A stretch of 25,135 nucleotides of DNA, taken from positions 1 to 25,135 of IMG/VR virus record IMGVR_UViG_3300020166_000106. The stretch is one strand, 5' to 3'. Below, piece after piece: positions 1 through 7,327 of the stretch. Position 1 is the first letter of the stretch. Each line of letters begins with the position of its first letter. This DNA comes from a virus. The notes under the pieces were generated by a model. It had not been told where the DNA came from, did not search any database, and saw only the letters and a list, made by a program, of their open reading frames with translations. A program made the translations under genes and the position numbers.

Positions 1-217
1 CTAAAAAGGGAGTAAGGGATAGTAAAGAAGTTACTTTAAAATCTAATAATACTAAAACATGAGTATAGTTTTTGTTTATACTATATGATAAATTTACATC
101 AGATATTGAATATATATCTTTTTGTTGAAGGTTTAATGTAGAAATTAAATTATCTAAAATAAATAATTCATTCACATACCCCCTATCAATATAGTTTGTA
201 ATTATACATATCTTCAT
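1..217 (-). CDS. N-terminal fragment of unknown protein, cut by left window edge
   Basis: An open frame runs from an ATG at 217-215 to the window edge without a stop, giving 72 codons. The protein begins MKICIITNYIDRGYVNEL. A hydrophobic beta strand right at the N-terminus, like KICIITN, is common in Rossmann-type enzymes including glycosyltransferases, but nothing here is diagnostic and I do not assign a function. It lies 22 bp downstream of the large fibre gene on the same strand, so it may be read from the fibre transcript. The other two minus-strand frames here contain stops, which supports this one. An inverted repeat (CCCCCTAT at 223-216 with ATAGGGGG at 186-179) would fold over the start codon. 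An 8-mer TATTTTTG (237-230), which fits the Bacteroidetes -7 pattern TAnnTTTG, lies 12 bp upstream of the ATG, but no matching -33 box was found. Confidence 0.6.
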   Translation of the reverse strand, partial: MKICIITNYIDRGYVNELFILDNLISTLNLQQKDIYSISDVNLSYSINKNYTHVLVLLDFKVTSLLSLTPFL

Positions 218-223
218 AGGGGG
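179..223 (-). promoter_or_regulatory. Inverted repeat covering the start codon of the left-edge gene
   Basis: On the coding strand CCCCCTAT (223-216) is perfectly complementary to ATAGGGGG (186-179), separated by 29 nt. The 5' arm ends inside the ATG at 217-215. In mRNA this would place the start codon in an 8-bp, G-C-rich stem. No T-run follows, so a terminator is unlikely. A role in controlling translation is inference. Confidence 0.4.
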
Positions 224-239
224 AATATACAAAAATATT

Positions 240-3200
240 TTAGATATCCCTACTTATTTTTAATTCTAATTCTTCTACTTTAACTGTTAAGTCTTTAATT
301 GCTTCAATTAATAAAGGTACAATTTTTTCATAGTTAACGGCTTTATATCCACTATCTCTAGTTGTAACAGCTTCTGGTAGTATTGCTTCTATTTCTTGTG
401 CAATTACTCCTACATCTTTACCTGTATTACCGTGTATAGTTTTTGTTTCTTCTTTAGTTAATTCTTTCCAATCAAATGTATTACCACTTACTCCAATTAC
501 TTTACATAAAGAATTTTCTATAGGTTTAATATTACATTTTAATCTTTTATCAGAAGTAGCATAAGCTACAATATCATTTGTTGCATCAATTCTACCTGTA
601 GTTGTATTACAAGCATTTCCAGTACCCCCTACATTTAAATGATTTCTAACATGAGAACATTGAGTATAAAAGGTACAATTTTGATTTGAAGATAAGTTAT
701 AACCAGCAAGAAAGGAATAATCATGACCATTAATGTAATTGCTATACCCACCTAATATAGCACTACAATTAGCACCATTACATATACAATTTAGTCTACC
801 TCCTAAGATAGCAGAGGTGTTAGAATTATAAATTTTATTCGTAGTACCTCCAACAATAGAACTCTTAGGTGAACTTACACAAATTACATTGAAATCTCCT
901 GCACCTATAAAACTACAATTTGTACCTGTTTGACAGATGCAGTTGTTACATCCTGCAACTATAGCACTATTACCAACACAAGTATTAATTTTATTGGCAC
1001 CTCCTGCTCCTATAAAATTTCCTGAACAAGCAGTATTATTATTGACTATACAATTTACTGATCCTCCTGCTATTACACTAGTTTTACCACTGGATATATA
1101 ATTTCTACAACCACCACCAATAAAACTTTCAGTTGAACTTGAACCTGTGTTTTTTAATCCACCAGCTATAGAAAATCTAGTAGCTGAATTTGTTTGGCTA
1201 CTTCCTATAGTTATTTGCATAGCCCTAATTTGAGCTAATGCATCTCCATCACCCTCTGTAAAGACATGACATTCACCAGGAGTAGCATAAACGTTTTGGG
1301 CACCATAACCAGCTAAATTATTTAAATCATAAGATATGTTTCCAAAACTATCTCCATCATAATCAAGTATGAATTTCTGGCCTTCATTAATGGCTATATT
1401 TTGGGAATCGTTATGTAATATGTTACCATCAAATGTTAAACTACCTTCAGCATTTAATTGGCCTTGTGTACCTGTTGAAGTTGTAACTCTGTTGTTACCT
1501 AAATTTGTTATAGTAGCTGTTCCGCTTGTTCCTGAAGAACCTGAAGAACCTGAGTTACCTGATGTTCCTGAAGAACCTGAAGAACCTGAGTTACCACTTG
1601 ATCCTGAACTACCTGAAGTACCAGAGTTACCGCTTGTTCCTGATGAACCACTAGAACCTGAGTTACCACTTGATCCTGAACTACCTGAAGTACCAGAGTT
1701 ACCGCTTGTTCCTGATGAACCACTAGAACCACTTGTACCACTTGATCCTGAACTACCTGAAGTACCAGAGTTACCGCTTGTTCCTGATGAACCACTAGAA
1801 CCACTTGTACCACTTGATCCTGATGAACCACTTGAACCTGAGTTACCACTTGATCCTGAACTACCTGAAGTACCAGAGTTACCGCTTGTTCCTGATGAAC
1901 CACTAGAACCTGAGGTTCCTGATGAACCACTAGAACCTGATGTTCCTGGGGTACCTGTTCCACCACTTGTTCCTGAAGAACCTGAACTACCCGATGAACC
2001 TGAACTACCGGATGAACCCGAAGTTCCTGAATTTCCTGATGAACCAGATGTACCACTTGATCCAGATGAACCTGAAGTTCCAGATGAACCACTTGATCCT
2101 GAGTTTCCTGAAGAACCACTTGTTCCTGAAGATCCTGATGATCCACTTGTTCCTGAAGAACCTGATGAACCAGATGAACCACTTGAGCCTGATGTACCAC
2201 TTGAGCCTGAACTACCACTTGAGCCTGAACTACCACTTGAGCCTGAACTACCTGAGGTTCCACTTGAAGCGGCATTTGTTTCATATCCTACATTACCACT
2301 TGAATCTACAACTAATACATCATTACTAGTTGTTATATTAGGTAAATTAGGGGCATTTAAAGTACCATCAATCATTGTTAAACCTGAACCACTTACAGAT
2401 AAGATTGGAACACCTGATATATCAGATGCTGCAAATACTATCCCTGTCAAATCATCTGTTACTGAAAATAATTGACCTTGAGATCCTTGTACATCTAAAA
2501 TTGTGCTACCTGATCCTGATACTGTAAGTTTAGTACCATCAAATGTAAAATTAGCTTCAGCATTTAATGCACCTTGAGTTCCTGTTGATGTAGTTACTCT
2601 ATTGTTACCTAAATTTGTTATTGTTGCTGTACCACTTGTTCCTGATGAACCAGATGTTCCTGATGAACCACTTGAACCTGAGGAACCACTTGAACCTGAA
2701 GTTCCAGATGAACCACTTGAACCTGAAGAGCCTGAAGAGCCTGAAGAACCAGATGAACCACTTGAACCAGATGTTCCTGAGGAACCTGAAGAGCCTGAAT
2801 TTCCTGATGAACCTGATGTACCTGATGATCCACTTGAACCTGAAGTTCCAGATGAACCACTTGATCCTGAGTTTCCTGAAGAACCACTTGTTCCTGAAGA
2901 ACCACTTGAACCTGAAGAACCTGAAGTACCACTATTACCTGAACTACCTGATGAACCCGAAGTTCCACTTGAACCAGATGTTCCTGATGTACCATCATCT
3001 CCTCTATCACCTACTAAGGCGAAAGAAACAATTACATCTTCATTATTAGTAAATGGGGATGCAGCTGATGATGCTTGTTCACTTATGTTTATTGTCCAAT
3101 ATACACCTAAGTCTGTTAGGTTTGATATTGAAAACAATATAAAATTTTCTGGAGCGAATTTATCCGCTATTCTCATATGACCCTTTACTGCTGATGTAGA

Positions 3201-5150
3201 GGCATCAATACTCTCTAAAAATGACTGTATATTATCACCATCTTCTGTAGTCTGACTAATAATGGATAATGTAGATGCGTTTTGTGTAGTGTTATTTAAT
3301 CTTATATCTCCATTACCTGGATCAGCAGTACCTGTTGCTGTGTCAAATGTATAATTAAAAGTAGCACCACCAAAATTACCATCTTGTCCTGATGTACCAC
3401 TTGACCCAGATGAACCTGAAGTTCCCGATGAACCTGAAGTACCACTTGAGCCTGAAGAACCACTTGAGCCTGAACTACCTGAAGTACCAGATGACCCTGA
3501 TGAGCCACTTGTTCCTGATGAACCTGATGAGCCTGAAGTTCCTGATGTACCACTTGATCCTGTATTTCCTGAAGTTCCAGATGAACCACTTGATCCTGAG
3601 TTTCCTGAAGAACCTGAAGAACCTGAAGTACCAGAGTTACCGCTTGTTCCTGATGAACCCGATGAGCCGGAGTTACCACTTGTTCCAGAGGAACCTGATG
3701 AACCATCTGAACCTGAAGTTCCTGAAGTACCAGATGACCCTGAAGAACCACTTGTGCCTGATGAGCCTGAAGAACCACTTGTTCCAGGATTACCTTGGAC
3801 ACCACTTGTTCCTGATGAACCACTTGAACCACTTGTTCCTGATGAACCTGAAGAACCGTTTGAACCTGAAGTTCCTGAAGTTCCTGAAGAACCGGTATTA
3901 CCTGAAGTACCTGATGTACCGGATGAACCAGATGAACCTGAGTTACCACTTGTTCCTGAAGAACCAGATGAACCATCTGAACCTGAAGTTCCTGAAGTTC
4001 CGGATGAACCTGAACTACCTGATGTTCCTGAAGTTCCTGAAGAACCTGTATTACCTGAAGTTCCTGAAGAACCACTTGATCCTGATGAACCTGATGTACC
4101 ACTTGTTCCTGGGTTACCTTGGACACCACTTGTTCCTGATGAACCACTAGAACCACTTGTTCCTGAAGAACCTGAACTACCTGATGTTCCTGAAGTTCCC
4201 GAAGAACCAGTATTACCTGAAGTTCCTGAAGATCCACTTGAGCCTGATGTACCTGATGAGCCCGAACTTCCTGAAGTACCTGATGAGCCTGATGAACCTG
4301 AAGTGCCTGAAGAGCCTGAGCTACCGCTTGTACCTGATGAACCTGAGCTACCTTTATCACCTATAAGTTCAATAGCCATAAAGGTAGCATCGCTATTACC
4401 TACATTATTCCAACCACTTTTATCAATATGAGTGATATCTAATGTTCTCCAACCACCATTATCTGTTTGGGCAGTAACATATGCTGAATCATAATATATT
4501 TGATTTGATTCTAATCTAAATGTTATAACAGATTTATTATTATTTGTAGAATCTGTTAGAGTACCTAATATTGGGTCTATACCTAATCCATCTAAATCAG
4601 TCTCACTAATATAAACTTCAGTAGCTGCAGCCGGGTCAGCGGCGTTAAATCTAAATTTACCTGAGCCTGGGTCTGCTGATGTTGTAGATGTAGAGTATTC
4701 TATACGGAATCCATAAGTGGAAACACCTGAAGTACCAGATGTACCTGAACTACCTGATGAACCACTTGTTCCTGAAGAACCAGATGAACCATCTGAACCT
4801 GAAGTTCCTGATGTACCCGAAGAACCTGAAGAACCTGATGTGCCTGAAGAACCAGATGAACCATCTGAACCTGAAGTACCTGATGTACCGGATGAACCAG
4901 ATGAACCACTTGTTCCTGAAGAACCACTAGAACCACTTGAACCTGATGAGCCACTTGAACCTGAACTACCATTTGAACCAGAAGTACCAGAAGTACCACT
5001 AGATGCAGCATTTTCTCTGGTACCTACAGTACCATCACTATTTATTACAAGCGTTGTGTTTTCAGATCCTTGAGTTGAAAGACCTGTTAATTTAATTTCA
5101 TTTAACTCAGCATTACTACCACTAAGTATTACTTTTTTCCAATTTGGCAT
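240..5150 (-). CDS. Giant collagen-like tail fibre with C-terminal S74 self-cleaving chaperone domain
   Basis: A 1636-residue fibre, probably trimeric and at the tail tip or side. Seen in order: an N-terminal module (about 1-50, WKKVILSGSNAEL) shared with the fibre gene upstream; Gly-X-Y arrays rich in Ser and Thr; a beta module with ADPGSGKFRFN (about 145-266); more Gly-X-Y; a second copy of that module with ADPGNGDIRLN (about 590-715); Gly-X-Y; a TITNLGNNRV module (about 838); Gly-X-Y; a second TITNLGNNRV module (about 1210); Cys-rich repeats (about 1340-1487); and an S74 domain from TSDKRLK (Ser1533, Lys1538), including DVGVIAQEIE. S74 domains in phage spikes and endosialidases promote trimer folding and cut themselves off at the Ser of this motif, which would release about 104 residues. 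X and Y are almost only Ser, Thr, Asn or Asp, with very little Pro. The gene follows a promoter-like motif at 5208-5222. The fibre role is strongly inferred; the receptor is unknown. Confidence 0.88.
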   Translation of the reverse strand: MPNWKKVILSGSNAELNEIKLTGLSTQGSENTTLVINSDGTVGTRENAASSGTSGTSGSNGSSGSSGSSGSSGSSGSSGTSGSSGSSGTSGTSGSDGSSGSSGTSGSSGSSGTSGTSGSDGSSGSSGTSGSSGSSGTSGTSGVSTYGFRIEYSTSTTSADPGSGKFRFNAADPAAATEVYISETDLDGLGIDPILGTLTDSTNNNKSVITFRLESNQIYYDSAYVTAQTDNGGWRTLDITHIDKSGWNNVGNSDATFMAIELIGDKGSSGSSGTSGSSGSSGTSGSSGSSGTSGSSGSSGTSGSSGSSGTSGNTGSSGTSGTSGSSGSSGTSGSSGSSGTSGVQGNPGTSGTSGSSGSSGSSGTSGNTGSSGTSGTSGSSGSSGTSGTSGSDGSSGSSGTSGNSGSSGSSGTSGTSGNTGSSGTSGTSGSNGSSGSSGTSGSSGSSGTSGVQGNPGTSGSSGSSGTSGSSGSSGTSGTSGSDGSSGSSGTSGNSGSSGSSGTSGNSGTSGSSGSSGNSGSSGSSGTSGNTGSSGTSGTSGSSGSSGTSGSSGSSGTSGSSGSSGSSGSSGTSGSSGTSGSSGSSGTSGQDGNFGGATFNYTFDTATGTADPGNGDIRLNNTTQNASTLSIISQTTEDGDNIQSFLESIDASTSAVKGHMRIADKFAPENFILFSISNLTDLGVYWTINISEQASSAASPFTNNEDVIVSFALVGDRGDDGTSGTSGSSGTSGSSGSSGNSGTSGSSGSSGSSGTSGSSGNSGSSGSSGTSGSSGSSGTSGSSGNSGSSGSSGTSGSSGSSGSSGSSGSSGSSGSSGTSGSSGSSGSSGSSGTSGSSGTSGTATITNLGNNRVTTSTGTQGALNAEANFTFDGTKLTVSGSGSTILDVQGSQGQLFSVTDDLTGIVFAASDISGVPILSVSGSGLTMIDGTLNAPNLPNITTSNDVLVVDSSGNVGYETNAASSGTSGSSGSSGSSGSSGSSGSSGTSGSSGSSGSSGSSGTSGSSGSSGTSGSSGNSGSSGSSGTSGSSGSSGTSGSSGNSGTSGSSGSSGSSGSSGSSGTSGGTGTPGTSGSSGSSGTSGSSGSSGTSGNSGTSGSSGSSGNSGSSGSSGSSGTSGSSGSSGTSGNSGTSGSSGSSGTSGSSGSSGTSGNSGTSGSSGSSGNSGSSGSSGTSGNSGTSGSSGSSGNSGSSGSSGTSGNSGSSGSSGTSGTATITNLGNNRVTTSTGTQGQLNAEGSLTFDGNILHNDSQNIAINEGQKFILDYDGDSFGNISYDLNNLAGYGAQNVYATPGECHVFTEGDGDALAQIRAMQITIGSSQTNSATRFSIAGGLKNTGSSSTESFIGGGCRNYISSGKTSVIAGGSVNCIVNNNTACSGNFIGAGGANKINTCVGNSAIVAGCNNCICQTGTNCSFIGAGDFNVICVSSPKSSIVGGTTNKIYNSNTSAILGGRLNCICNGANCSAILGGYSNYINGHDYSFLAGYNLSSNQNCTFYTQCSHVRNHLNVGGTGNACNTTTGRIDATNDIVAYATSDKRLKCNIKPIENSLCKVIGVSGNTFDWKELTKEETKTIHGNTGKDVGVIAQEIEAILPEAVTTRDSGYKAVNYEKIVPLLIEAIKDLTVKVEELELKISRDI
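685..1135 (-). repeat. Cys-rich YadA-head-like peptide repeats in the large fibre
   Basis: About eight imperfect units of 16-22 residues follow the pattern S-[FAV]-I-[GA]-G-G-x-x-N-x-I, for example SFIGGGCRNYI, SAILGGRLNCI and SAILGGYSNYI. Many units carry Cys after the N-x-I step (NCICNGANC). The spacing resembles left-handed beta-roll head repeats of trimeric adhesins. The structure is inferred, not shown. Confidence 0.6.
1520..2270 (-). repeat. Gly-Ser/Thr collagen-like array 4 of the large fibre
   Basis: Continuous Gly-X-Y triplets between the two TITNLGNNRV modules. They are made almost only of GSS, GTS and GNS, with one GGTGTPG interruption. The DNA contains exact 65-bp and 47-bp repeats listed separately. 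Confidence 0.9.
1594..1910 (-). repeat. Four identical 65-bp repeats in the fibre gene
   Basis: The same 65-bp block occurs at 1594-1658, 1666-1730, 1738-1802 and 1846-1910. Start-to-start distances are 72, 72 and 108 bp, that is 24, 24 and 36 codons, so the reading frame and the Gly-X-Y phase are kept. I compared all four by eye and found no mismatch. Confidence 0.9.
2071..3614 (-). repeat. Three dispersed identical 47-bp repeats
   Basis: An exact 47-bp block occurs at 2071-2117, 2839-2885 and 3568-3614, that is in three different collagen-like arrays separated by globular modules. All copies are in the same orientation and frame. Identity at synonymous positions suggests recent copying between arrays. 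Confidence 0.85.
2635..3000 (-). repeat. Gly-Ser/Thr collagen-like array 3 of the large fibre
   Basis: Gly-X-Y triplets (GSS, GTS, GNS) link the second ADPGNG-type beta module to the first TITNLGNNRV module. The array opens with GDRGDDG, a charged cap like the GDKG that opens array 2. Confidence 0.88.
3388..4350 (-). repeat. Gly-Ser/Thr collagen-like array 2 of the large fibre, the longest
   Basis: About 320 residues of Gly-X-Y triplets lie between the two beta modules. GVQGNPG occurs twice (near 3780 and 4110), and these give two of the very few prolines in the whole array set. GNTGSSGTSG is also repeated several times. Confidence 0.9.
4726..4999 (-). repeat. Gly-Ser/Thr collagen-like array 1 of the large fibre
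   Basis: Gly-X-Y triplets (GTS, GSS, GSN, GSD) lie between the shared N-terminal module and the first ADPGSG-type beta module. Confidence 0.88.
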
Positions 5151-5207
5151 ATCATTCTTATTAGGTTGGTTACTGACTGTTCAGTCCACTTCCCTTGCGG
5201 GCCGTAA

Positions 5208-5222
5208 TATAGTTATAAATAT
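5208..5222 (-). promoter_or_regulatory. ATATTTATAAyAAAA-type motif, copy upstream of large fibre gene
   Basis: The coding strand reads ATATTTATAACTATA. The core ATATTTATAA is exact, but the A-tract is degenerate. It lies 57 nt before the ATG at 5150, farther than in most other copies. The intervening leader contains a GACT/AGTC inverted repeat and a locally GC-richer patch. Confidence 0.5.
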
Positions 5223-5239
5223 GGTTTTAATATTCCCTA

Positions 5240-5425
5240 TTAACTAGGAGGGGGAGGTATTTTTTCTTCTTCTAATTGTTGTTCAATACTTTCAATTTTT
5301 TGATTTAATTTTACTTGTATTGTACCTATAAAGATAGCATCGATACCTGTAATTGGAATGTAATCAGTTGATTTTCTAAGAGCACGTAATTCTCTTAGAG
5401 ATAAACCTGTTAGATTGTAAGACAT
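5240..5425 (-). CDS. Small unknown protein in fibre region
   Basis: A 61-residue protein that I do not recognise. It has a Leu/Arg-rich helix (LSLRELRALRKS), a short hydrophobic stretch (TGIDAIFIGTIQ), an acidic helix rich in Gln and Glu (about 38-54), and ends in four prolines and a serine. The start codon lies just 2 bp after the stop of the preceding gene, so the two small genes are probably co-transcribed and possibly translationally coupled. Its place between two related fibre genes suggests a virion or fibre-assembly role, such as a fibre chaperone, but there is no sequence evidence for that. It could also be a non-structural small protein. Confidence 0.6.
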   Translation of the reverse strand: MSYNLTGLSLRELRALRKSTDYIPITGIDAIFIGTIQVKLNQKIESIEQQLEEEKIPPPPS

Positions 5426-5427
5426 AA

Positions 5428-5658
5428 CTATATATTTTTATATTTTTCTTGAATTTTTAAAGTTAAATTATAAAGTATCTCTACATATTCTCCTTTAAAT
5501 AACCCATTTTTAATAGTAAGTAATATTAATTCAATTTCTTTTTCTGTTAATTCTATATTGTGAGTTAAAGGAGTACCCACTTTTTCAGTAGGTACTCCTT
5601 TTATTTCAACTTTATTAGATTTAAATCCCATAAACCTTTTTATTTTTTTTAAAAACAA
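5428..5658 (-). CDS. Small unknown basic protein in fibre region
   Basis: A 76-residue protein with no recognisable domain. The first 15 residues are basic and contain Phe (MFLKKIKRFMGFKSNK). The rest looks like two helices, one of them ELTEKEIELILLTIKNGLF, which is typical of small helical phage proteins. It lies 10 bp after the 409-aa fibre gene and 2 bp before the next small gene. Codon and base use match the neighbours. No signal peptide or membrane segment is evident. Function unknown. Confidence 0.6.
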   Translation of the reverse strand: MFLKKIKRFMGFKSNKVEIKGVPTEKVGTPLTHNIELTEKEIELILLTIKNGLFKGEYVEILYNLTLKIQEKYKNI

Positions 5659-5668
5659 TTTTTATATA

Positions 5669-6898
5669 TTAAGAATAGATATAAATATCTTGTGATGAAG
5701 ATACAAATATATTTCCTTTAGCCGTATATCTTGATACTACAGTTGATGTAGTATCATTAGCATCGGCACCTATTACAACAGTTGACATAAAAGCATCTGG
5801 AGTAAATCCTGAACCACTTGCATGGAATGAACTTGTTACACCCCATCTTAATGATGATAATCCATCATAAGCAAAGGCATCACCATAATCCTGATCTGTT
5901 TGTTGTATTACAATACCACCATCTCCAGCAGAAGTAGAACCAGAAGCTAATAATATAAATCTATCTTTTATTAGTAAATTTTCTGAATTTTGGAATGATG
6001 CTGTACCTTGTACTGTTAAATCATGGCTAATTACAACATCACCGGTTACTGTTAATAAACCACCTACTGTAGAACCACCATTACTTATAAAAGTTAAATT
6101 AGATTCTGCTTCAGCACTTGATCCATCAATATCAGTTAATACTCTATTATTACCAGAATTATTAACATTAATTACACCACTTGTTCCTGAAGAGCCACTT
6201 GAACCATCTGAACCTGAAGAACCTGATGTACCACTTGAACCTGAAGAGCCTGATGTACCTGAGGAACCGGACGAACCATCTGAACCTGAAGTTCCTGATG
6301 TTCCACTTGAACCAGAAGAACCAGAAGAACCATCTGAACCTGAAGTACCTGAAGAACCACTTGAACCATCTGAACCTGAAGTTCCTGATGTTCCGCTTGA
6401 TCCTGAACTTCCAACAGCACCATCTGCACCACTTGTTCCTGAAGTACCTGAAGAACCACTTGAGCCTGATTCACCAGAAGTTCCTGATGAGCCACTTGAT
6501 CCACCAGCACCGTCAGCACCACTTGTACCTGATGTACCTGAAGAACCTGAAGAACCTCCTGCACCATCTGCACCACTTGTTCCTGATGTACCTGAAGAAC
6601 CTGAAGAACCGTCAGAACCACTTGTTCCTGAAGAACCTGAAGAACCTCCTGCACCATCTGCACCACTTGTTCCACTTGAGCCACTTGAGCCACTAGTTCC
6701 ACTTGAACCTGAGGAACCATCTGAACCTGAAGTACCACTTGAGCCTGAACTTGATGCATTTTCTCGTGTCCCAACTACCCCTGCAGGGCTGATTACCAAT
6801 ACTGTCTCTTCACTTCCTTGTACCGATAAATCTGATAAGGACAACTGCGCTAGTTCTGCGTTCGAGCCACTAACAATTACTTTTTTCCAATCTGCCAT
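5669..6898 (-). CDS. Collagen-like tail fibre, paralogue of the large fibre
   Basis: A 409-residue fibre. The first 50 residues (WKKVIVSGSNAEL, QGSEETVLVI, VGTRENASSSG) closely match the N-terminus of the 1636-aa fibre, so both probably attach to the same virion site. Residues about 50-240 are Gly-X-Y repeats of GSS, GTS, GSD and GAD. Then comes a NNRVLTDIDG...AEAESNLTF module, followed by a beta-rich tail (DLTVQGTASFQN, DRFILLASGST, GGIVIQQ, LRWGVTSSF) of a kind I associate with marine phage virion fibre proteins. There is no S74 domain, unlike the paralogue. A near-match to the promoter-like motif lies at 6914-6928. Compared with the large fibre it has many more Asp/Ala triplets (GAD, GAGG). 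A structural role is likely; the exact location is inferred. Confidence 0.82.
   Translation of the reverse strand: MADWKKVIVSGSNAELAQLSLSDLSVQGSEETVLVISPAGVVGTRENASSSGSSGTSGSDGSSGSSGTSGSSGSSGTSGADGAGGSSGSSGTSGSDGSSGSSGTSGTSGADGAGGSSGSSGTSGTSGADGAGGSSGSSGTSGESGSSGSSGTSGTSGADGAVGSSGSSGTSGTSGSDGSSGSSGTSGSDGSSGSSGSSGTSGTSGSDGSSGSSGTSGSSGSSGTSGSSGSDGSSGSSGTSGVINVNNSGNNRVLTDIDGSSAEAESNLTFISNGGSTVGGLLTVTGDVVISHDLTVQGTASFQNSENLLIKDRFILLASGSTSAGDGGIVIQQTDQDYGDAFAYDGLSSLRWGVTSSFHASGSGFTPDAFMSTVVIGADANDTTSTVVSRYTAKGNIFVSSSQDIYIYS
6178..6748 (-). repeat. Collagen-like Gly-X-Y array of the second fibre
   Basis: About 190 residues of Gly-X-Y triplets. A GADGAGGSSGSSGTSG unit repeats several times. The array contains no proline. 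Confidence 0.88.
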
Positions 6899-6913
6899 TT
6901 TATATTAATTAAA

Positions 6914-6928
6914 TTTTATTATACATAT
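6914..6928 (-). promoter_or_regulatory. Near-match to the recurrent promoter-like motif
   Basis: The coding strand reads ATATGTATAATAAAA, one mismatch from ATATTTATAAyAAAA. It lies 15 nt before the ATG of the 409-aa fibre, within the spacing seen for the exact copies. Confidence 0.45.
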
Positions 6929-6945
6929 TAAACTTTATTCTTAAG

Positions 6946-7323
6946 TTAATAACCTAAAAAGAATTCATTAGAAGAAAAAACAATTCCTCCTTCTACTGCT
7001 GTGGGTAATGAACTAAATTCTAATAATTGTAATACCCCACTATTTTTTATTTTTATACCTTGATTACTAGAGTTTTTAATTAATAGTAAATCATTTGAAG
7101 TATTATCATTTATTTCAAATCTAGCACCATTTGAAGGACCACCTATTCCTAAGTTTACCCCATCAAATTGAAGGTTGGCGTTACCATCTATTTCTTGGTT
7201 ACCCGTAGCAGTTAGAACATAATTATCAATATTATTATTAATGGTTATACCACTACCTCCAGTATTTTGGGTATTATATGCTCCTACTTTTAAGGAATCG
7301 ACAAATCTTATATTATTAGCCAT
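6946..7323 (-). CDS. Small fibre-like virion protein
   Basis: A 125-residue protein without collagen repeats. It contains ITINNNIDNYVLTATGN...NANLQFDGVNLGIGG, clearly the same kind of module as NNRVTTSTGTQG...AEANFTFDGTKLTVSG in the large fibre and NNRVLTDIDG...AESNLTF in the second fibre. The second half (ARFEINDNTSNDLLLIKN, GIKIKNSGVLQLLEFSSLP) is beta-rich and typical of phage fibre shafts. It lies 4 bp after the gp15 homologue and 47 bp before the second fibre. It may be a short fibre or an adaptor. The functional assignment is inferred from the shared module and the position. Confidence 0.65.
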   Translation of the reverse strand: MANNIRFVDSLKVGAYNTQNTGGSGITINNNIDNYVLTATGNQEIDGNANLQFDGVNLGIGGPSNGARFEINDNTSNDLLLIKNSSNQGIKIKNSGVLQLLEFSSLPTAVEGGIVFSSNEFFLGY

Positions 7324-7327
7324 TAAT

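Noticed and set aside
202-211. Copy of the variant motif core (ttatacatat) near the left edge
   Set aside because: It lies inside the coding sequence of the left-edge gene, downstream of its ATG, so it is probably chance.
1594-1910. CRISPR array
   Set aside because: The repeats are in frame within a Gly-X-Y coding region, and the intervening sequence is also repetitive coding DNA rather than unique spacers.
1369-5073. Long plus-strand frames rich in Pro-Glu-Val and minus-strand frames rich in Val-Gln-His over the fibre gene
   Set aside because: They are other-frame readings of the Gly-Ser/Thr repeat DNA. The pattern is purely that of the repeat, and the 1636-aa frame has recognisable domains at both ends.
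5161-5212. Locally GC-richer stretch with a small inverted repeat before the fibre gene, considered as a tRNA or attachment site
   Set aside because: No cloverleaf or T-loop-type sequence could be drawn, and no integrase is present. It may simply be leader sequence.
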